Shown: piece by piece, positions 25,450 through 34,800 of the stretch | Position numbering within the stretch: the first letter of the stretch is position 1 | Layout: every line of letters starts with the position of its first letter | Source of the DNA: an uncultured Sphingopyxis sp. | GTDB taxonomy: Bacteria; Pseudomonadota; Alphaproteobacteria; Sphingomonadales; Sphingomonadaceae | Assembly: GCA_936933955.1 (NCBI GenBank) | Contig: CAKZIN010000043.1 | Span: 1 to 49,036 of the forward strand | DNA: 49,036 nt | Direction of reading: 5' to 3' | The notes under the pieces: generated by a model | Seen by the model: only the letters and a program-made list of their open reading frames with translations | Database searches by the model: none | What the model was told of the DNA's origin: nothing | Position numbers and translations under genes: made by a program

Positions 25450-27764
25450 ACGAGGCTGTGGCGGGGGCGAACGCTCCGCACGGAGGGGACTGGGCGCGCC
25501 GGATCGCACGCGACCCGCGCTGGCTGTTCACGCTGACCATCTTCACCGGCAGCTTCCTGCTGTTCATGGTGCAGCCGATGGTCGCGCGCATGGCGCTGCC
25601 GCGGTTGGGTGGGGCGCCCGCGGTGTGGAACAGCGCGATGCTGGTCTATCAGGCGCTGCTGCTGGCGGGTTACGGCTGGGCCCATTGGCTCGGCCGGTTC
25701 ACCCCGCGCACGCAGACGCTCGCGCACCTCGGCCTGTTCGCGCTCGGGCTGCTGTTCCTGCCCGTCGGCCTCGCCAACTTCGCGGTTCCGACGGATGGAG
25801 AGGTGATTTTCGCCGTGCCGCTGCTGCTGCTCGCATCGGTCGGGCCGCTGCTGATCGCCGTGAGCGCGCAGGCACCGCTGATGCAGCGCTGGTTCGCGGA
25901 CACCGCCCCCGCCGCCAACCCCTACGCGCTCTACGCCGCCTCCAACCTCGGTAGCTTCGGCGGGCTGATCGCCTACCCGCTGCTGGTCGAGCCACTGCTG
26001 CGAGTGAGCGCGCAGAGCATAGGCTGGAGCATTCTCTACCTCGCGCTGCTGGCGCTGGTCGCGCTGTGCGGCTGGGTGACGATCACCGCGCAGTCGAGCG
26101 GCGTCAGCGCCGCCGCGCGCGCGCCGATCCATGCGACCCCAGCCGCACGCTCGCCCGCGCCTGCCGCGAGCCGCGTCGCGACGTGGATCCTGCTGTCGAT
26201 GGTGCCGTCGGGGCTGATGCTGTCGACCACGACGCACCTCACCACCGACATCACGGCGATGCCGCTGATGTGGGCGATCCCGCTCGGGCTGTACCTGCTG
26301 AGCTTCACCATCGCCTTCTCGGAGCGGCGCTTCCTCGCCGACCTGCTCACCATGCTGGCCCCGGCGATGCTGCTGCTGGCAGGCGGAATTTCGATGTTCA
26401 GCCAGGGAAACGGCGGGCTCGCGCTGGCGGCCTCCGCGCTGCTCATGCTGCTGGCGGTGGCCGTGTCGCTGCACAGCCGCCTCTACGAGCTGCGCCCGGC
26501 GAGCGACCGGCTGACCTTTTTCTACCTGATGATGGCGGTCGGCGGCGTGCTCGGTGGCGTGCTGTGCGCCCTCGTTGCGCCGCTGCTGTTCGACTGGGTG
26601 TACGAACACCCCATCCTGCTGCTCGCCGCGGCGATGCTGATGCCGATGCCGCCGCTCATCCCCTGGCTCGACTGGCTGCGGCTGGGCGAGGCACCGCGCC
26701 GGGCCATACGCCTGCTCTTGATCGCGGCGGCCATCGTCCTCGGCGGACTGCTCGCGCAGGCGTGGACGGGGTATTTCTCCACCACGGAGATCGCGCTCGC
26801 GGCCGCGCTGCTGCTGGTCGGGCTGCTCTCGATCGGAATGCGCTGGCCCTTCGTGGTGAGCGTCGCGGCGCTGATGTTCGGCTTCGGCGGGCTGGTGACG
26901 CTGCAGGAAACCACGCATCACCTTCGCACGCGGAGCTACTTCGGCATCTACACGGTGCGCGACGACGGCACCGGCGTGCGCACGCTCGCGCACGGAACGA
27001 CGCTGCACGGACTCCAGTTCGAGCGCCCCGATCTCGCGCGGCAACCGACCAGCTATTACGGGCCGACGAGCGGCGTCGGGCTCGCCTTTGACCGCGCGAG
27101 CAAGCTCTACGGTCCCAATGCCCGGCTAGGGGTGGTCGGGCTCGGCACCGGCACGCTCGCCTGCTACGCGCGGCCCGGACAGAGCTTCACCTACTTCGAG
27201 ATCGACCCGGCAATGGTGCGCATCGCCAGCGGCGATCCCGGCGGGCGAGGGTTCAGCTACCTCCACCGTTGCGCGCCGCAGGCACGGATCGCGCTCGGCG
27301 ATGCGCGGATCCGGCTGGCAGAGGCGCCTGCGGACAGCATCGACCTCCTCGCCATCGACGCCTTTTCGAGCGACGCGATCCCGCTCCACCTGCTCACGCG
27401 TGAGGCGTTCGAGGTGTATGACCGCGCGCTGTCGCCGCGTGGGGTGCTGCTGGTGCACATCTCCAACCGCTTCGTGAACCTCGAACCCGTGCTGCGCGCG
27501 CTGGAGCTGCGGCACGGCTGGCACGCGATGCTGCGCATGGACAATCCCGACGAGCAGGACCTGGCCCTCCGGCGCACCGCGTCGCTGTGGGTCGCGATGT
27601 CGCGCGATGCGCGCGCGCTCGACGATCTATCCGCCGCGAGCGTCACCGCGCGCGATGGTCGCGGGCACTGGCGCGAGCTCGCAAGCAGGCCCGCGCCGGT
27701 GCTGTGGACCGACGACTACGCTTCGGTCATGCCGCTGCTGCGCAACCCGCTGCGGCGGCACTGA
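25446..27764 (+). CDS. Fused multi-pass membrane protein / spermidine synthase-like domain
   Basis: 772 aa. Residues about 25-520 contain many hydrophobic helices (MFS-like region) and then a soluble domain. The soluble domain, from LGVVGLGTGTLACYARPGQ onward, carries the Rossmann-type SAM/decarboxy-SAM pocket: GLGTGTLA, YFEIDPAMVRIA, LGDARIRL, IDAFSSDAIPLHLLTREAF. The D-to-A or similar active-site changes common in this fused family make true polyamine synthesis uncertain. Such proteins are widespread and are often annotated as fused MFS/spermidine synthase with no proven function. The start ATG 25446 overlaps the acetyltransferase stop by four bases. Confidence 0.87.
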   Translation: MNEAVAGANAPHGGDWARRIARDPRWLFTLTIFTGSFLLFMVQPMVARMALPRLGGAPAVWNSAMLVYQALLLAGYGWAHWLGRFTPRTQTLAHLGLFALGLLFLPVGLANFAVPTDGEVIFAVPLLLLASVGPLLIAVSAQAPLMQRWFADTAPAANPYALYAASNLGSFGGLIAYPLLVEPLLRVSAQSIGWSILYLALLALVALCGWVTITAQSSGVSAAARAPIHATPAARSPAPAASRVATWILLSMVPSGLMLSTTTHLTTDITAMPLMWAIPLGLYLLSFTIAFSERRFLADLLTMLAPAMLLLAGGISMFSQGNGGLALAASALLMLLAVAVSLHSRLYELRPASDRLTFFYLMMAVGGVLGGVLCALVAPLLFDWVYEHPILLLAAAMLMPMPPLIPWLDWLRLGEAPRRAIRLLLIAAAIVLGGLLAQAWTGYFSTTEIALAAALLLVGLLSIGMRWPFVVSVAALMFGFGGLVTLQETTHHLRTRSYFGIYTVRDDGTGVRTLAHGTTLHGLQFERPDLARQPTSYYGPTSGVGLAFDRASKLYGPNARLGVVGLGTGTLACYARPGQSFTYFEIDPAMVRIASGDPGGRGFSYLHRCAPQARIALGDARIRLAEAPADSIDLLAIDAFSSDAIPLHLLTREAFEVYDRALSPRGVLLVHISNRFVNLEPVLRALELRHGWHAMLRMDNPDEQDLALRRTASLWVAMSRDARALDDLSAASVTARDGRGHWRELASRPAPVLWTDDYASVMPLLRNPLRRH

Positions 27765-27773
27765 CCGGCGGCG

Positions 27774-29879
27774 TCACCCCCGCCAGCGCAGCGTGATACG
27801 CGCCGCGCGGGGGGCGCCGGGGGTGATATTGTTGTCGCTGTGCGCTTGCGGGAAGTGCTCGACGTCGAACAGATTGTCGATGTTGAGCTGCAGCTCGAGC
27901 CGGTCGGTCAGCGATACGAACGCAGCCGCATCGACCCGAGTATAGGCGGGGAGCACCACCGCGTTGCTGATCGAGGTGAAGCTCTCCGACTGGTGAATCA
28001 CGCCTGCGCCCAGCGAGACGCGCTGGCTGAGCGCCGCGCGCCCCCACAGCGAAGCCGTATGCTCGGGCACCTGTGCCACGCGGCGACCAGCATTGTCCCC
28101 GGCGATGACGCGCGCGTCGGTGTAGCCGTAGCTCGCGTGCAGCGATGCGCCTGGCGCGATCCGACCGGAGAGCGCGAGCTCCCCGCCGCGGATGCGCTGC
28201 CGTCCGGTGAGAACGACGCTGCCCGGGGTCGGCCCCGCCGCGCGTGAGTTGGAGCGCTCGACCTCGAACAGCGCCCCGCTCGCCTCAAGCCCAGGTGCGA
28301 TGGTCCATTTCGCGCCGATCTCGCGATTGTCGAAGCGTTCGGGTTCGAGGTTCGCGAGCGTCGCGTCGAGGCTGCCAAACTGGTCCCCCGACTGCGGCAG
28401 CCAGCTGCGCCCGAAGCTCGCGTAGAGCGACAGCGCCTCCACCGGCCTCACCACCACGCCGACGCGCGGGGAGACGAGGTGGTCCACCCGCCGCACCGCC
28501 GTCCCGGTGAAGCGGTTGGCGACGCTGAGGTCGAAGCGGTCGTAGCGTATTCCCCCGATCAGCTGGACGCGATCGTCGAACAGCTTGAGCTGGTCCTGCG
28601 CGTAGACGCTCCACTGGTCGAGCTCGGCGGCCGCGGAGCGGTTTCCGCTGACCGCTGTCCCCGGAACGAAGCGCAGCGGCGGCAGCGCGCTCAGGTTAGC
28701 AAGCGACACGCGCACGCTGCGCACGCCCGCCGCAGTGCCGTTGGCGAACAAGCCGTTCACCCGATCGATGTCGGAGCGCTGGCGCGTGTACTCCGCGCCC
28801 AGCAGCAACACATGCTCGACCGGCCCCGTGCTCCCGCGCCAGACGAGGTTGCCCTGCGCGATCGCGGTGCGCCGCGCCAGATAGTCGCTGTAGTTGCCGA
28901 TCTCGACAGTGCGATCGCCGTTGGCTTCGACCCGAACCGCGCTCGCGGGGTAGGCGTTGGCGTAGCCCTTGTCCGACGTTTCGGCGAGCAGCTGCACATT
29001 GGCCTCGAGCGATGGGGTCACATTCCATACGCCGCGCGCGCGCACCACGTCGTTGTCGAATGCAGTGCGGTTGGCCGTCCGCGACCCAAAGAAAACCTCG
29101 TCGAAACCGGTCAGCGGACGCCCGGCGAAGGACGGCACACCACGATCGACCGTGCGCCGCTCATGGTTATGCTCATAGCTGAGGTCGACGCGTCCGCCAC
29201 CCAGGGGCAACGCCAGCGTCGGATTGATCGCAAAGCGCGTGCCGCCGACATGCTCGCGGTAGCTGTCGAGCGTTTCCACGAACGCGTTCAGCCGCACCGC
29301 GCCATTGCCGAGCGGCTGGCCGATATCGCCGGCGAGCATGAAGGCGCCGAACTGGTCGACCGACGCACTCGCCTCGCGCACCGGGTCGGTCAGGTCGGGC
29401 AGCTTGAGCACGCGATTGACGACCCCGCCCCCGCCGCCACGGCCAAAGATCATCGCGTTGGCGCCCTTCAGCACCTCCACTCGCTCGACATTGTAGAAGG
29501 TGCGGAAATGCTGCGCATCATCGCGAAGCCCGTCGACGAAGAAGTCGGCGGTCGAGTTCACCCCGCGCAGCGTCAGCTGGTCGCGGTGCCCTTCGCCCTG
29601 CCCGCCGGAAACGCCCGGCACCAAATGCACCAGTTCCGCGACCGAGCGGATCGCCTGATCCTCGATCTGGCGGCGGGTCACGACGGTCACCGACTGCGGC
29701 ACATCCCGCAGCGGCGTATCGGTCTTGGTGCCGCTGCGGATCGCCTCCAGCCGACTGCCGGTGACGATGATGTCCTGCTGCTGGTCGTCGGCAGGCACCT
29801 CCTCCGCATGCGCGGGCGCGGAGAGCCCTACGAGCAGCGCGAAGGCGGGAAGCGGAAGGAAACGGATTGAGTCGAGCAC
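27774..29879 (-). CDS. TonB-dependent siderophore receptor
   Basis: 701 aa, GTG start. It has a signal peptide (about residues 1-25), a TonB-box-like DIIVTGSRL near 36-44, a plug domain (PLRDVPQSVTVVTRRQIEDQ and RGVNSTADFFVDGLRDDAQHFR, in parts, then NVERVEVLKGANAMIFGRGGGGGVVNRV) and a 22-strand barrel ending in the aromatic-poor LRW-R-G. The plug sequence is that of the catecholate/hydroxamate ferric-siderophore group. No siderophore synthesis or export genes are adjacent, so it may take up xenosiderophores. A Fur-like box precedes it. Confidence 0.92.
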   Translation of the reverse strand: MLDSIRFLPLPAFALLVGLSAPAHAEEVPADDQQQDIIVTGSRLEAIRSGTKTDTPLRDVPQSVTVVTRRQIEDQAIRSVAELVHLVPGVSGGQGEGHRDQLTLRGVNSTADFFVDGLRDDAQHFRTFYNVERVEVLKGANAMIFGRGGGGGVVNRVLKLPDLTDPVREASASVDQFGAFMLAGDIGQPLGNGAVRLNAFVETLDSYREHVGGTRFAINPTLALPLGGGRVDLSYEHNHERRTVDRGVPSFAGRPLTGFDEVFFGSRTANRTAFDNDVVRARGVWNVTPSLEANVQLLAETSDKGYANAYPASAVRVEANGDRTVEIGNYSDYLARRTAIAQGNLVWRGSTGPVEHVLLLGAEYTRQRSDIDRVNGLFANGTAAGVRSVRVSLANLSALPPLRFVPGTAVSGNRSAAAELDQWSVYAQDQLKLFDDRVQLIGGIRYDRFDLSVANRFTGTAVRRVDHLVSPRVGVVVRPVEALSLYASFGRSWLPQSGDQFGSLDATLANLEPERFDNREIGAKWTIAPGLEASGALFEVERSNSRAAGPTPGSVVLTGRQRIRGGELALSGRIAPGASLHASYGYTDARVIAGDNAGRRVAQVPEHTASLWGRAALSQRVSLGAGVIHQSESFTSISNAVVLPAYTRVDAAAFVSLTDRLELQLNIDNLFDVEHFPQAHSDNNITPGAPRAARITLRWRG

Positions 29880-29911
29880 GGTGAACCCCCTGAGTTGGCC
29901 CTCCCGTTATT

Positions 29912-29930
29912 GCGACTGATTATCATGTGC
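29912..29930 (-). promoter_or_regulatory. Fur-box-like operator of the siderophore receptor
   Basis: In the minus direction GCACATGATAATCAGTCGC matches the 19-bp Fur consensus at 13 positions, with ATGATAATCA intact. It lies about 33-51 bp upstream of the receptor start, in the usual promoter zone. An Irr-type site is the alternative. Confidence 0.5.
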
Positions 29931-29936
29931 AAGCTT

Positions 29937-29955
29937 TTTGCGAACGCGTCGCAAA
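29937..29955. promoter_or_regulatory. TTTGCGA-N5-TCGCAAA inverted repeat between recF and the receptor
   Basis: A 7-5-7 perfect dyad (TTTGCGA ACGCG TCGCAAA) lies between the recF stop and the Fur-like box. It could be an operator or, in the minus RNA, a short hairpin after recF without a T-run. No protein is recognised for it. Confidence 0.45.
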
Positions 29956-31065
29956 TCATTTCAGCATGGGTTCAGCCCTGCCGCTGGCGATCTCCCACAG
30001 CTCGATGGGAGTCGGGGCGTCAAACAGCGCCGGCTCCGTCCCCGTCAGCCAGCATTGCGCGTCGAGCGCTGCCAACCGGGCGAACAGCGCCGCGCGGCGC
30101 TCGGGATCGAGGTGAGCGGCAACCTCATCGAGCAGCAGTAGCGGTGCCTCGCCCCGCGCGGCCGCGACACGTTCGGCGTGGGCGAGCGTGAGGTGGATCA
30201 GCAGCGCCTTCTGCTCGCCGGTCGAACATTGGCTGGCGGGCATGTCGCGCTCACGGTGACGCACCAGCACGTCGTCGCGATGCGGTCCGACCAGTGCGCG
30301 CCCGGCACGCCCGTCGAGCGCGCGAGACTCCCGTAGAGCCGTCTGCAGATCCTCCCGCGTCCAGTGGCGCGCGGGGCCGTCATCAGCCCCCACCAGGGCG
30401 ATCGCCGCGGCCGGAAAGCCACCCGCGCCCGCCCCGGCGAGCGCGAGGTCGAGCGCGGCGACGCTGTCGGCGCGCGCCGCAGCGATCGCCGCGCCATGCT
30501 CTCCCATCTGCGCCTCCAGCGCGTTGAGCCAAGCGGGATCGGGAGTTCTGGTGTCCGCAAGCAGGCGGTTGCGCGCACGCATCGCCGCCTCGTACCGATT
30601 GGCGTGGCTAGCGTGCGCCGGCGCAAGCGCGAGCGTCAGCCGGTCGAGCCAGCGCCGCCGCGCGCCCGCGCTTTCGCTGAAAAGTCGGTCCATCGCCGGG
30701 GTCAGCCAGCTCACCGCGAGCCAGTCGCCGAGGCGGGTCGCCGCCTGATCCGCTCCGTTGATACGCACCCGGCGCCGACCGGGCTCGGCGCGGTCGAATG
30801 CGGTACCGAGTTCCACCGGCGGCAGCGCACCGCGATCATCGACCAGCTGCGCGGAGACGCTCGCTTGGTGCTCCCCTTGCTTCACCACCGCGTCCGCCCC
30901 GACACCGCGCAGGCCACGGCCGGGGCTCAGCAGCGACAGTGCTTCAAGGATATTGGTCTTGCCCGCCCCGTTGGCCCCGACGAGCGCGACCAGCCCCGCC
31001 GACGGCGCGACCGCCAGCGACGGGTGATTGCGGAAATTCGACAGGAGCAACCGGCGCACGCGCAT
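29956..31065 (-). CDS. recF: DNA replication/repair protein RecF
   Basis: 369 aa. It has the ABC/SMC-like ATPase core: LVGANGAGKTN (Walker A, about 29-38), the family's early NFRNHPSLAV, the signature STGEQKALL, the Walker B LLLLDEVAAHLD, and DRLFSESAGARRRWLDRL near the middle (in part). RecF loads RecA on gapped DNA with RecO and RecR. The start ATG at 31063-31065 gives the usual MRVRRLLLSNFRNH. It is not next to dnaN here. A palindromic element and the sigma54 region lie upstream. Confidence 0.95.
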   Translation of the reverse strand: MRVRRLLLSNFRNHPSLAVAPSAGLVALVGANGAGKTNILEALSLLSPGRGLRGVGADAVVKQGEHQASVSAQLVDDRGALPPVELGTAFDRAEPGRRRVRINGADQAATRLGDWLAVSWLTPAMDRLFSESAGARRRWLDRLTLALAPAHASHANRYEAAMRARNRLLADTRTPDPAWLNALEAQMGEHGAAIAAARADSVAALDLALAGAGAGGFPAAAIALVGADDGPARHWTREDLQTALRESRALDGRAGRALVGPHRDDVLVRHRERDMPASQCSTGEQKALLIHLTLAHAERVAAARGEAPLLLLDEVAAHLDPERRAALFARLAALDAQCWLTGTEPALFDAPTPIELWEIASGRAEPMLK

Positions 31066-31167
31066 TCGCACTGCCCTTAGCGGGGCGAGGGTGCGGTGGC
31101 GAGGATGGCTAGGGTTCGGGAGTGCGGGGCTGGGAAGTCGGGGAGACCACTTCGATATTAGCACCAC

Positions 31168-31265
31168 ATGCCCCTGCGAAGGCAGGGGCCCATCTCCGTC
31201 CGTCCCGGAAAAGCGTGGCGGCGATTGCGAGCTACGGTGATGGGCCCCCGCCCTTGCAGGGGCAC
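31168..31265. repeat. Long inverted repeat, TGCCCCTGC...GCAGGGGCA family, copy 2
   Basis: ATGCCCCTGCGAAGGCAGGG (31168 onward, GCCCATC to 31194) and in inverted form GATGGGCCCCCGCCCTTGCA GGGGCAC (31239-31265). The left arm is almost identical to that of copy 1 (15096-15122). It lies in the divergent region between recF and the sigma54-driven genes. Confidence 0.8.
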
Positions 31266-31284
31266 GCCGTCTGCCGGCCCTGCC

Positions 31285-31318
31285 ATCCCATGAGTTAGCG
31301 GTTCATCCCACAAGTTGG
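31285..31318 (+). promoter_or_regulatory. Candidate enhancer repeats upstream of a sigma54 promoter
   Basis: ATCCCATGAGTTAG (31285-31298) and ATCCCACAAGTTGG (31305-31318) are direct repeats exactly 20 bp apart, so on the same face of the helix. A third partial copy ATCCCACAGTTGG begins at 31365, 60 bp further on, and runs into the -24 element. This spacing suits binding of an enhancer-binding protein (PspF-like). Confidence 0.45.
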
Positions 31319-31374
31319 TGCGGGCTATCGTTCGATCGTCTCGTGGTCATCCAACCCCCCACCAATCCCACAGT

Positions 31375-31389
31375 TGGCACGCACATTGC
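31375..31389 (+). promoter_or_regulatory. Sigma54 (-24/-12) promoter
   Basis: TGGCACG-N4-TTGC (31375-31389) matches the sigma54 consensus at all 11 fixed positions. The predicted start near 31401 gives a 5' leader of about 37 nt to the small gene at 31438. Confidence 0.78.
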
Positions 31390-31437
31390 GACAGCATGAA
31401 CATCGGCACCACGCCGACCCGGATATGGAGACAACCG

Positions 31438-31569
31438 ATGCTTCGCACCAACTTCCGCCAGCTCCCCAGCATCGCCGCCGCGTCGGCGATTACGCTGGTC
31501 TCATCGCTGTTCCTGATCGCGACGATGACCTCGACGGTCGCCGCGCCTTTCTCGGGGATGGTCGCGTGA
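31438..31569 (+). CDS. 43-aa single-pass membrane peptide, first gene of the sigma54 unit
   Basis: MLRTNFRQLPSIAAASAI then one hydrophobic helix (about residues 14-38). ATG 31438 has GGAGA 7 nt upstream and the stop overlaps the GTG of the PspC gene in GTGA, which is translational coupling. It is comparable in length and place to small PspB-like or PspD-like partners in phage-shock operons, though it shows no sequence match that I recognise. The sigma54 promoter is directly upstream. It is too small for confident family assignment. Confidence 0.6.
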   Translation: MLRTNFRQLPSIAAASAITLVSSLFLIATMTSTVAAPFSGMVA

Positions 31570-31763
31570 TCGCGCCGATCGGATCGGAGCCGCGCCGCTT
31601 CACGCTCGACCGCTCGCGTCGCAAGCTGCTGGGCGTGTGCGCGGGGATCGCCAATTACGCCAACGTCGACGTGCTGTGGGTGCGCATCGGGTTCGTCGCC
31701 GCAACGCTCGCGCTGGGTTTTCCCCTGCTGCTCTACCCCGTTCTGGCACTCATCGCCGACTGA
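31566..31763 (+). CDS. PspC domain protein
   Basis: A 65-aa protein starting at GTG 31566. It contains the PspC hallmark RRKLLGVCAGIANYANVDVLWVRI (about residues 18-41, given in part) and then one membrane helix FVAATLALGFPLLLYPVLALIA. Full-length PspC regulators are longer, with a second soluble part, so this is a minimal domain. PspC senses envelope stress and controls PspA/PspF. The sigma54 promoter suggests a PspF-type control circuit. A strong bidirectional terminator follows. PspA and PspF are not in the window. Confidence 0.85.
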   Translation: MIAPIGSEPRRFTLDRSRRKLLGVCAGIANYANVDVLWVRIGFVAATLALGFPLLLYPVLALIAD

Positions 31764-31786
31764 CACCCGCTCCCGGCGGAGAATCG

Positions 31787-31817
31787 AAAAGCCCCGCCGG
31801 TCGACCGGCGGGGCTTT
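31787..31817. terminator. Bidirectional intrinsic terminator between the PspC gene and rpoC
   Basis: A 12-bp perfect palindrome half GCCCCGCCGGTC with GACCGGCGGGGC (31791-31814), with AAAA before it and TTT after it. It ends rpoC on the minus strand and the PspC unit on the plus strand. Confidence 0.85.
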
Positions 31818-31848
31818 CGTTTGCGACAAGCGCAGGAGAACGGGGAGC

Positions 31849-34800
31849 TTACGCTTCCTCTTCGCCCTCCACCTCGTCCGAAGCGTCGTCGGCCGCTACC
31901 TCAGCCGAGTCGCCATCGGCGGCCTCGGGGTTGAGGTAGTCGCCTGCGTCCGCATCGGTGCCGTGGGTTTCACCCGCGACCATGCCCAGCGGATCGTCGC
32001 CCGTCGCCGCTTCCGGCCCCTGCGCGAGTTCTGCCGCGTGCTCCTCCTCCGCCGAATCCGGCGCGATCAGCGCGGCTTCGGTGGCGGCGCGCATCGACGC
32101 CCGCAGCGCCGCGTCGCGCGACGACGCGGTGACGCGGATGCGGTTCATCGCCGCGCCCGTGCCCGCCGGGATAAGCCGGCCGACGATGACGTTCTCCTTG
32201 AGCCCGTCGAGCGTATCCACCTTGCCTTGCACCGACGCTTCGGTGAGCACGCGGGTGGTTTCCTGGAACGACGCGGCGGAGATAAAGCTGCGCGTCTGCA
32301 GCGACGCCTTGGTGATGCCGAGCAGCACCGGCTTCCCTTCCGCGGGCACCTGGCCCTTGGTCAGGCGCGAGTTCACCTCGTCCATCTCGACGCGGTCGAC
32401 CTGTTCGCCCGGCAGCAGCGTGGTGTCGCCACCCTTGGTGATCTCAACCTTTTGCAGCATCTGGCGAACGATCACCTCGATGTGCTTGTCGTTGATCTTC
32501 ACGCCCTGCAGTCGATAGACCTCCTGGATCTCCGACACGAGGTAAGCCGCCAGTTCCTCGATCCCCAACACCTCGAGGATGTCGTGCGGATCGGGGCTGC
32601 CGGAGACGATGGTGTCGCCCTTCTTGACGTTATCGCCTTCCTGGACCTCAATCACCTTGGACTTCGGCACCAGATACTCAACGGTTTCGCCGTCTTCGGT
32701 GTGGATCGCGAACTTCCGCTTGGCCTTATAGTCCTTGAGGAATTCAATCTTGCCCGAAACCTTGGCGATGATCGCGTTGTCCTTGGGCTTGCGCGCCTCG
32801 AACAGCTCAGCGACGCGCGGCAGACCGCCGGTGATGTCACGGGTCTTGGCGGCTTCACGGCTGGCACGCGCCAGCACGTCGCCCGCCGCCACCGTCGCCC
32901 CGTCTTCGACCGAGATGGTCGTGCCCGGCGCGAGCAGGTAACGCGCGGCCTCGCCCGACTCTTCGTCGAGCAGGGTCAGGCGCGGCTGCAAGTCTTCCTT
33001 CTTGCCGCGGCCGATGGCACGATATTCGATCACCACGCGCTGCGCGATGCCGGTCGCTTCGTCGACCTGTTCGGTCATCGTCTTGCCGTCGACCAGGTCC
33101 TGGAAGCGCACGACGCCCGGCTGTTCGGTGATCACCGGCATGGTGAACGGATCCCACTCGGCGAGGCGTTCGCCCTGCGCCACGGTCGCGCCATCCTTGA
33201 CGAGGATGTTCGAACCGTAGGGCAGCTTGTGCACCGCGCGTTCGTGGCCGTCGGTATCGGTCAGCACCAGCTCACCACCGCGGGCGAGGCTGAGGCGACG
33301 ACCGCGTGCGTCGGTGATCGTCGGCATATCGCGATAGGCAACGGTGCCATCGACCATCGCTTCGAGGTTCGACACTTCGTTGAGCTGCGCCGCACCGCCG
33401 ATGTGGAAGGTCCGCATGGTGAGCTGCGTGCCCGGTTCGCCGATCGACTGCGCCGCGATGACGCCAACCGCTTCGCCGATGTTGACCGGCGTACCGCGGG
33501 CGAGGTCACGCCCATAGCAGGTGCCGCAAACGCCCGTCTTCGCTTCGCACACCAGCGGCGAGCGAATGTAGGCGGTCTGGATGCCGAGCGCTTCGATCTG
33601 CGCGATGTGCGCTTCGTCGAGCAGCGTGCCCGCGGTGACGACGACGTCGCCGGTCTTCGAATCGACCAGGTCCTCCGCCAGCGTACGACCGAGAATACGC
33701 TCGCCGAGCGAAGCGATCGTCGAACCGCCCTGCACGATCGAACGCATTTCGAGGTAGCGTTCGGTGCCGCAATCCTCTTCGACGATGGTCGCATCCTGCG
33801 ACACGTCGACCAGACGACGGGTCAGGTAACCCGAGTTCGCCGTCTTGAGCGCCGTGTCCGCGAGGCCCTTACGCGCGCCGTGAGTCGAGTTGAAGTATTC
33901 GAGAACCGTCAGCCCCTCCTTGAAGTTGGAGATGATCGGGGTCTCGATGATTTCTCCCGACGGCTTGGCCATCAGGCCGCGCATGCCGGCGAGCTGCTTC
34001 ATCTGCGTCTGCGAACCACGCGCGCCGGAGTTGGCCATCATGTAGATCGAGTTGATCGGCGCCAGACGACCGCTGTCGGTCTTTGGCGTAGCCTTGATCT
34101 CGTCCATCATGGCGTTGGCGACCTTGTCGCCGCACTGCGACCAGGCGTCGATCACCTTGTTGTACTTTTCCTGCTGGGTGATCAGCCCGTCCTGATACTG
34201 CTGCTCATAGTCCTTCACCTGAGCGCGCGTTTCGTCGACCATGCCTTCCTTCGACGCTGGGATGATCATGTCATCCTTGCCGAAGGAAATGCCCGCCTTG
34301 AACGCGTTGCGGAAGCCGAGCGCCATGATCGCGTCGGCGAACAGCACCGTCTCCTTCTGGCCGGTGTGACGGTAGACCTGGTCGATAACGTCCCCGATCT
34401 CCTTCTTGGTGAGGAGGCGGTTGACGACGTCGAACGGCACGGTGTGGCTCTTGGGCAGGCATTCGCCGATGAGCATGCGGCCAGGGGTGGTTTCGAAGCG
34501 GACCATCCGCTCCTCGCCCGCTTCGTTGGTCTGCGGCACGCGCGCGGTGATCTTCGAATGCAGCGTCACCGCACCCATGGCGAGCGCGTGGTGCACCTCC
34601 GCCATGTCGGCGAGCAGCATGCCTTCGCCCGGCTCCCCCTCACGCTCGAGGCTGAGGTAGTAGAGGCCGAGGACCATGTCCTGCGACGGCACGATGATCG
34701 GCTTGCCGTTAGCGGGGCTGAGGATGTTGTTGGTCGACATCATCAGCACGCGCGCTTCGAGCTGCGCTTCGAGGCTGAGCGGCACGTGCACCGCCATCTG

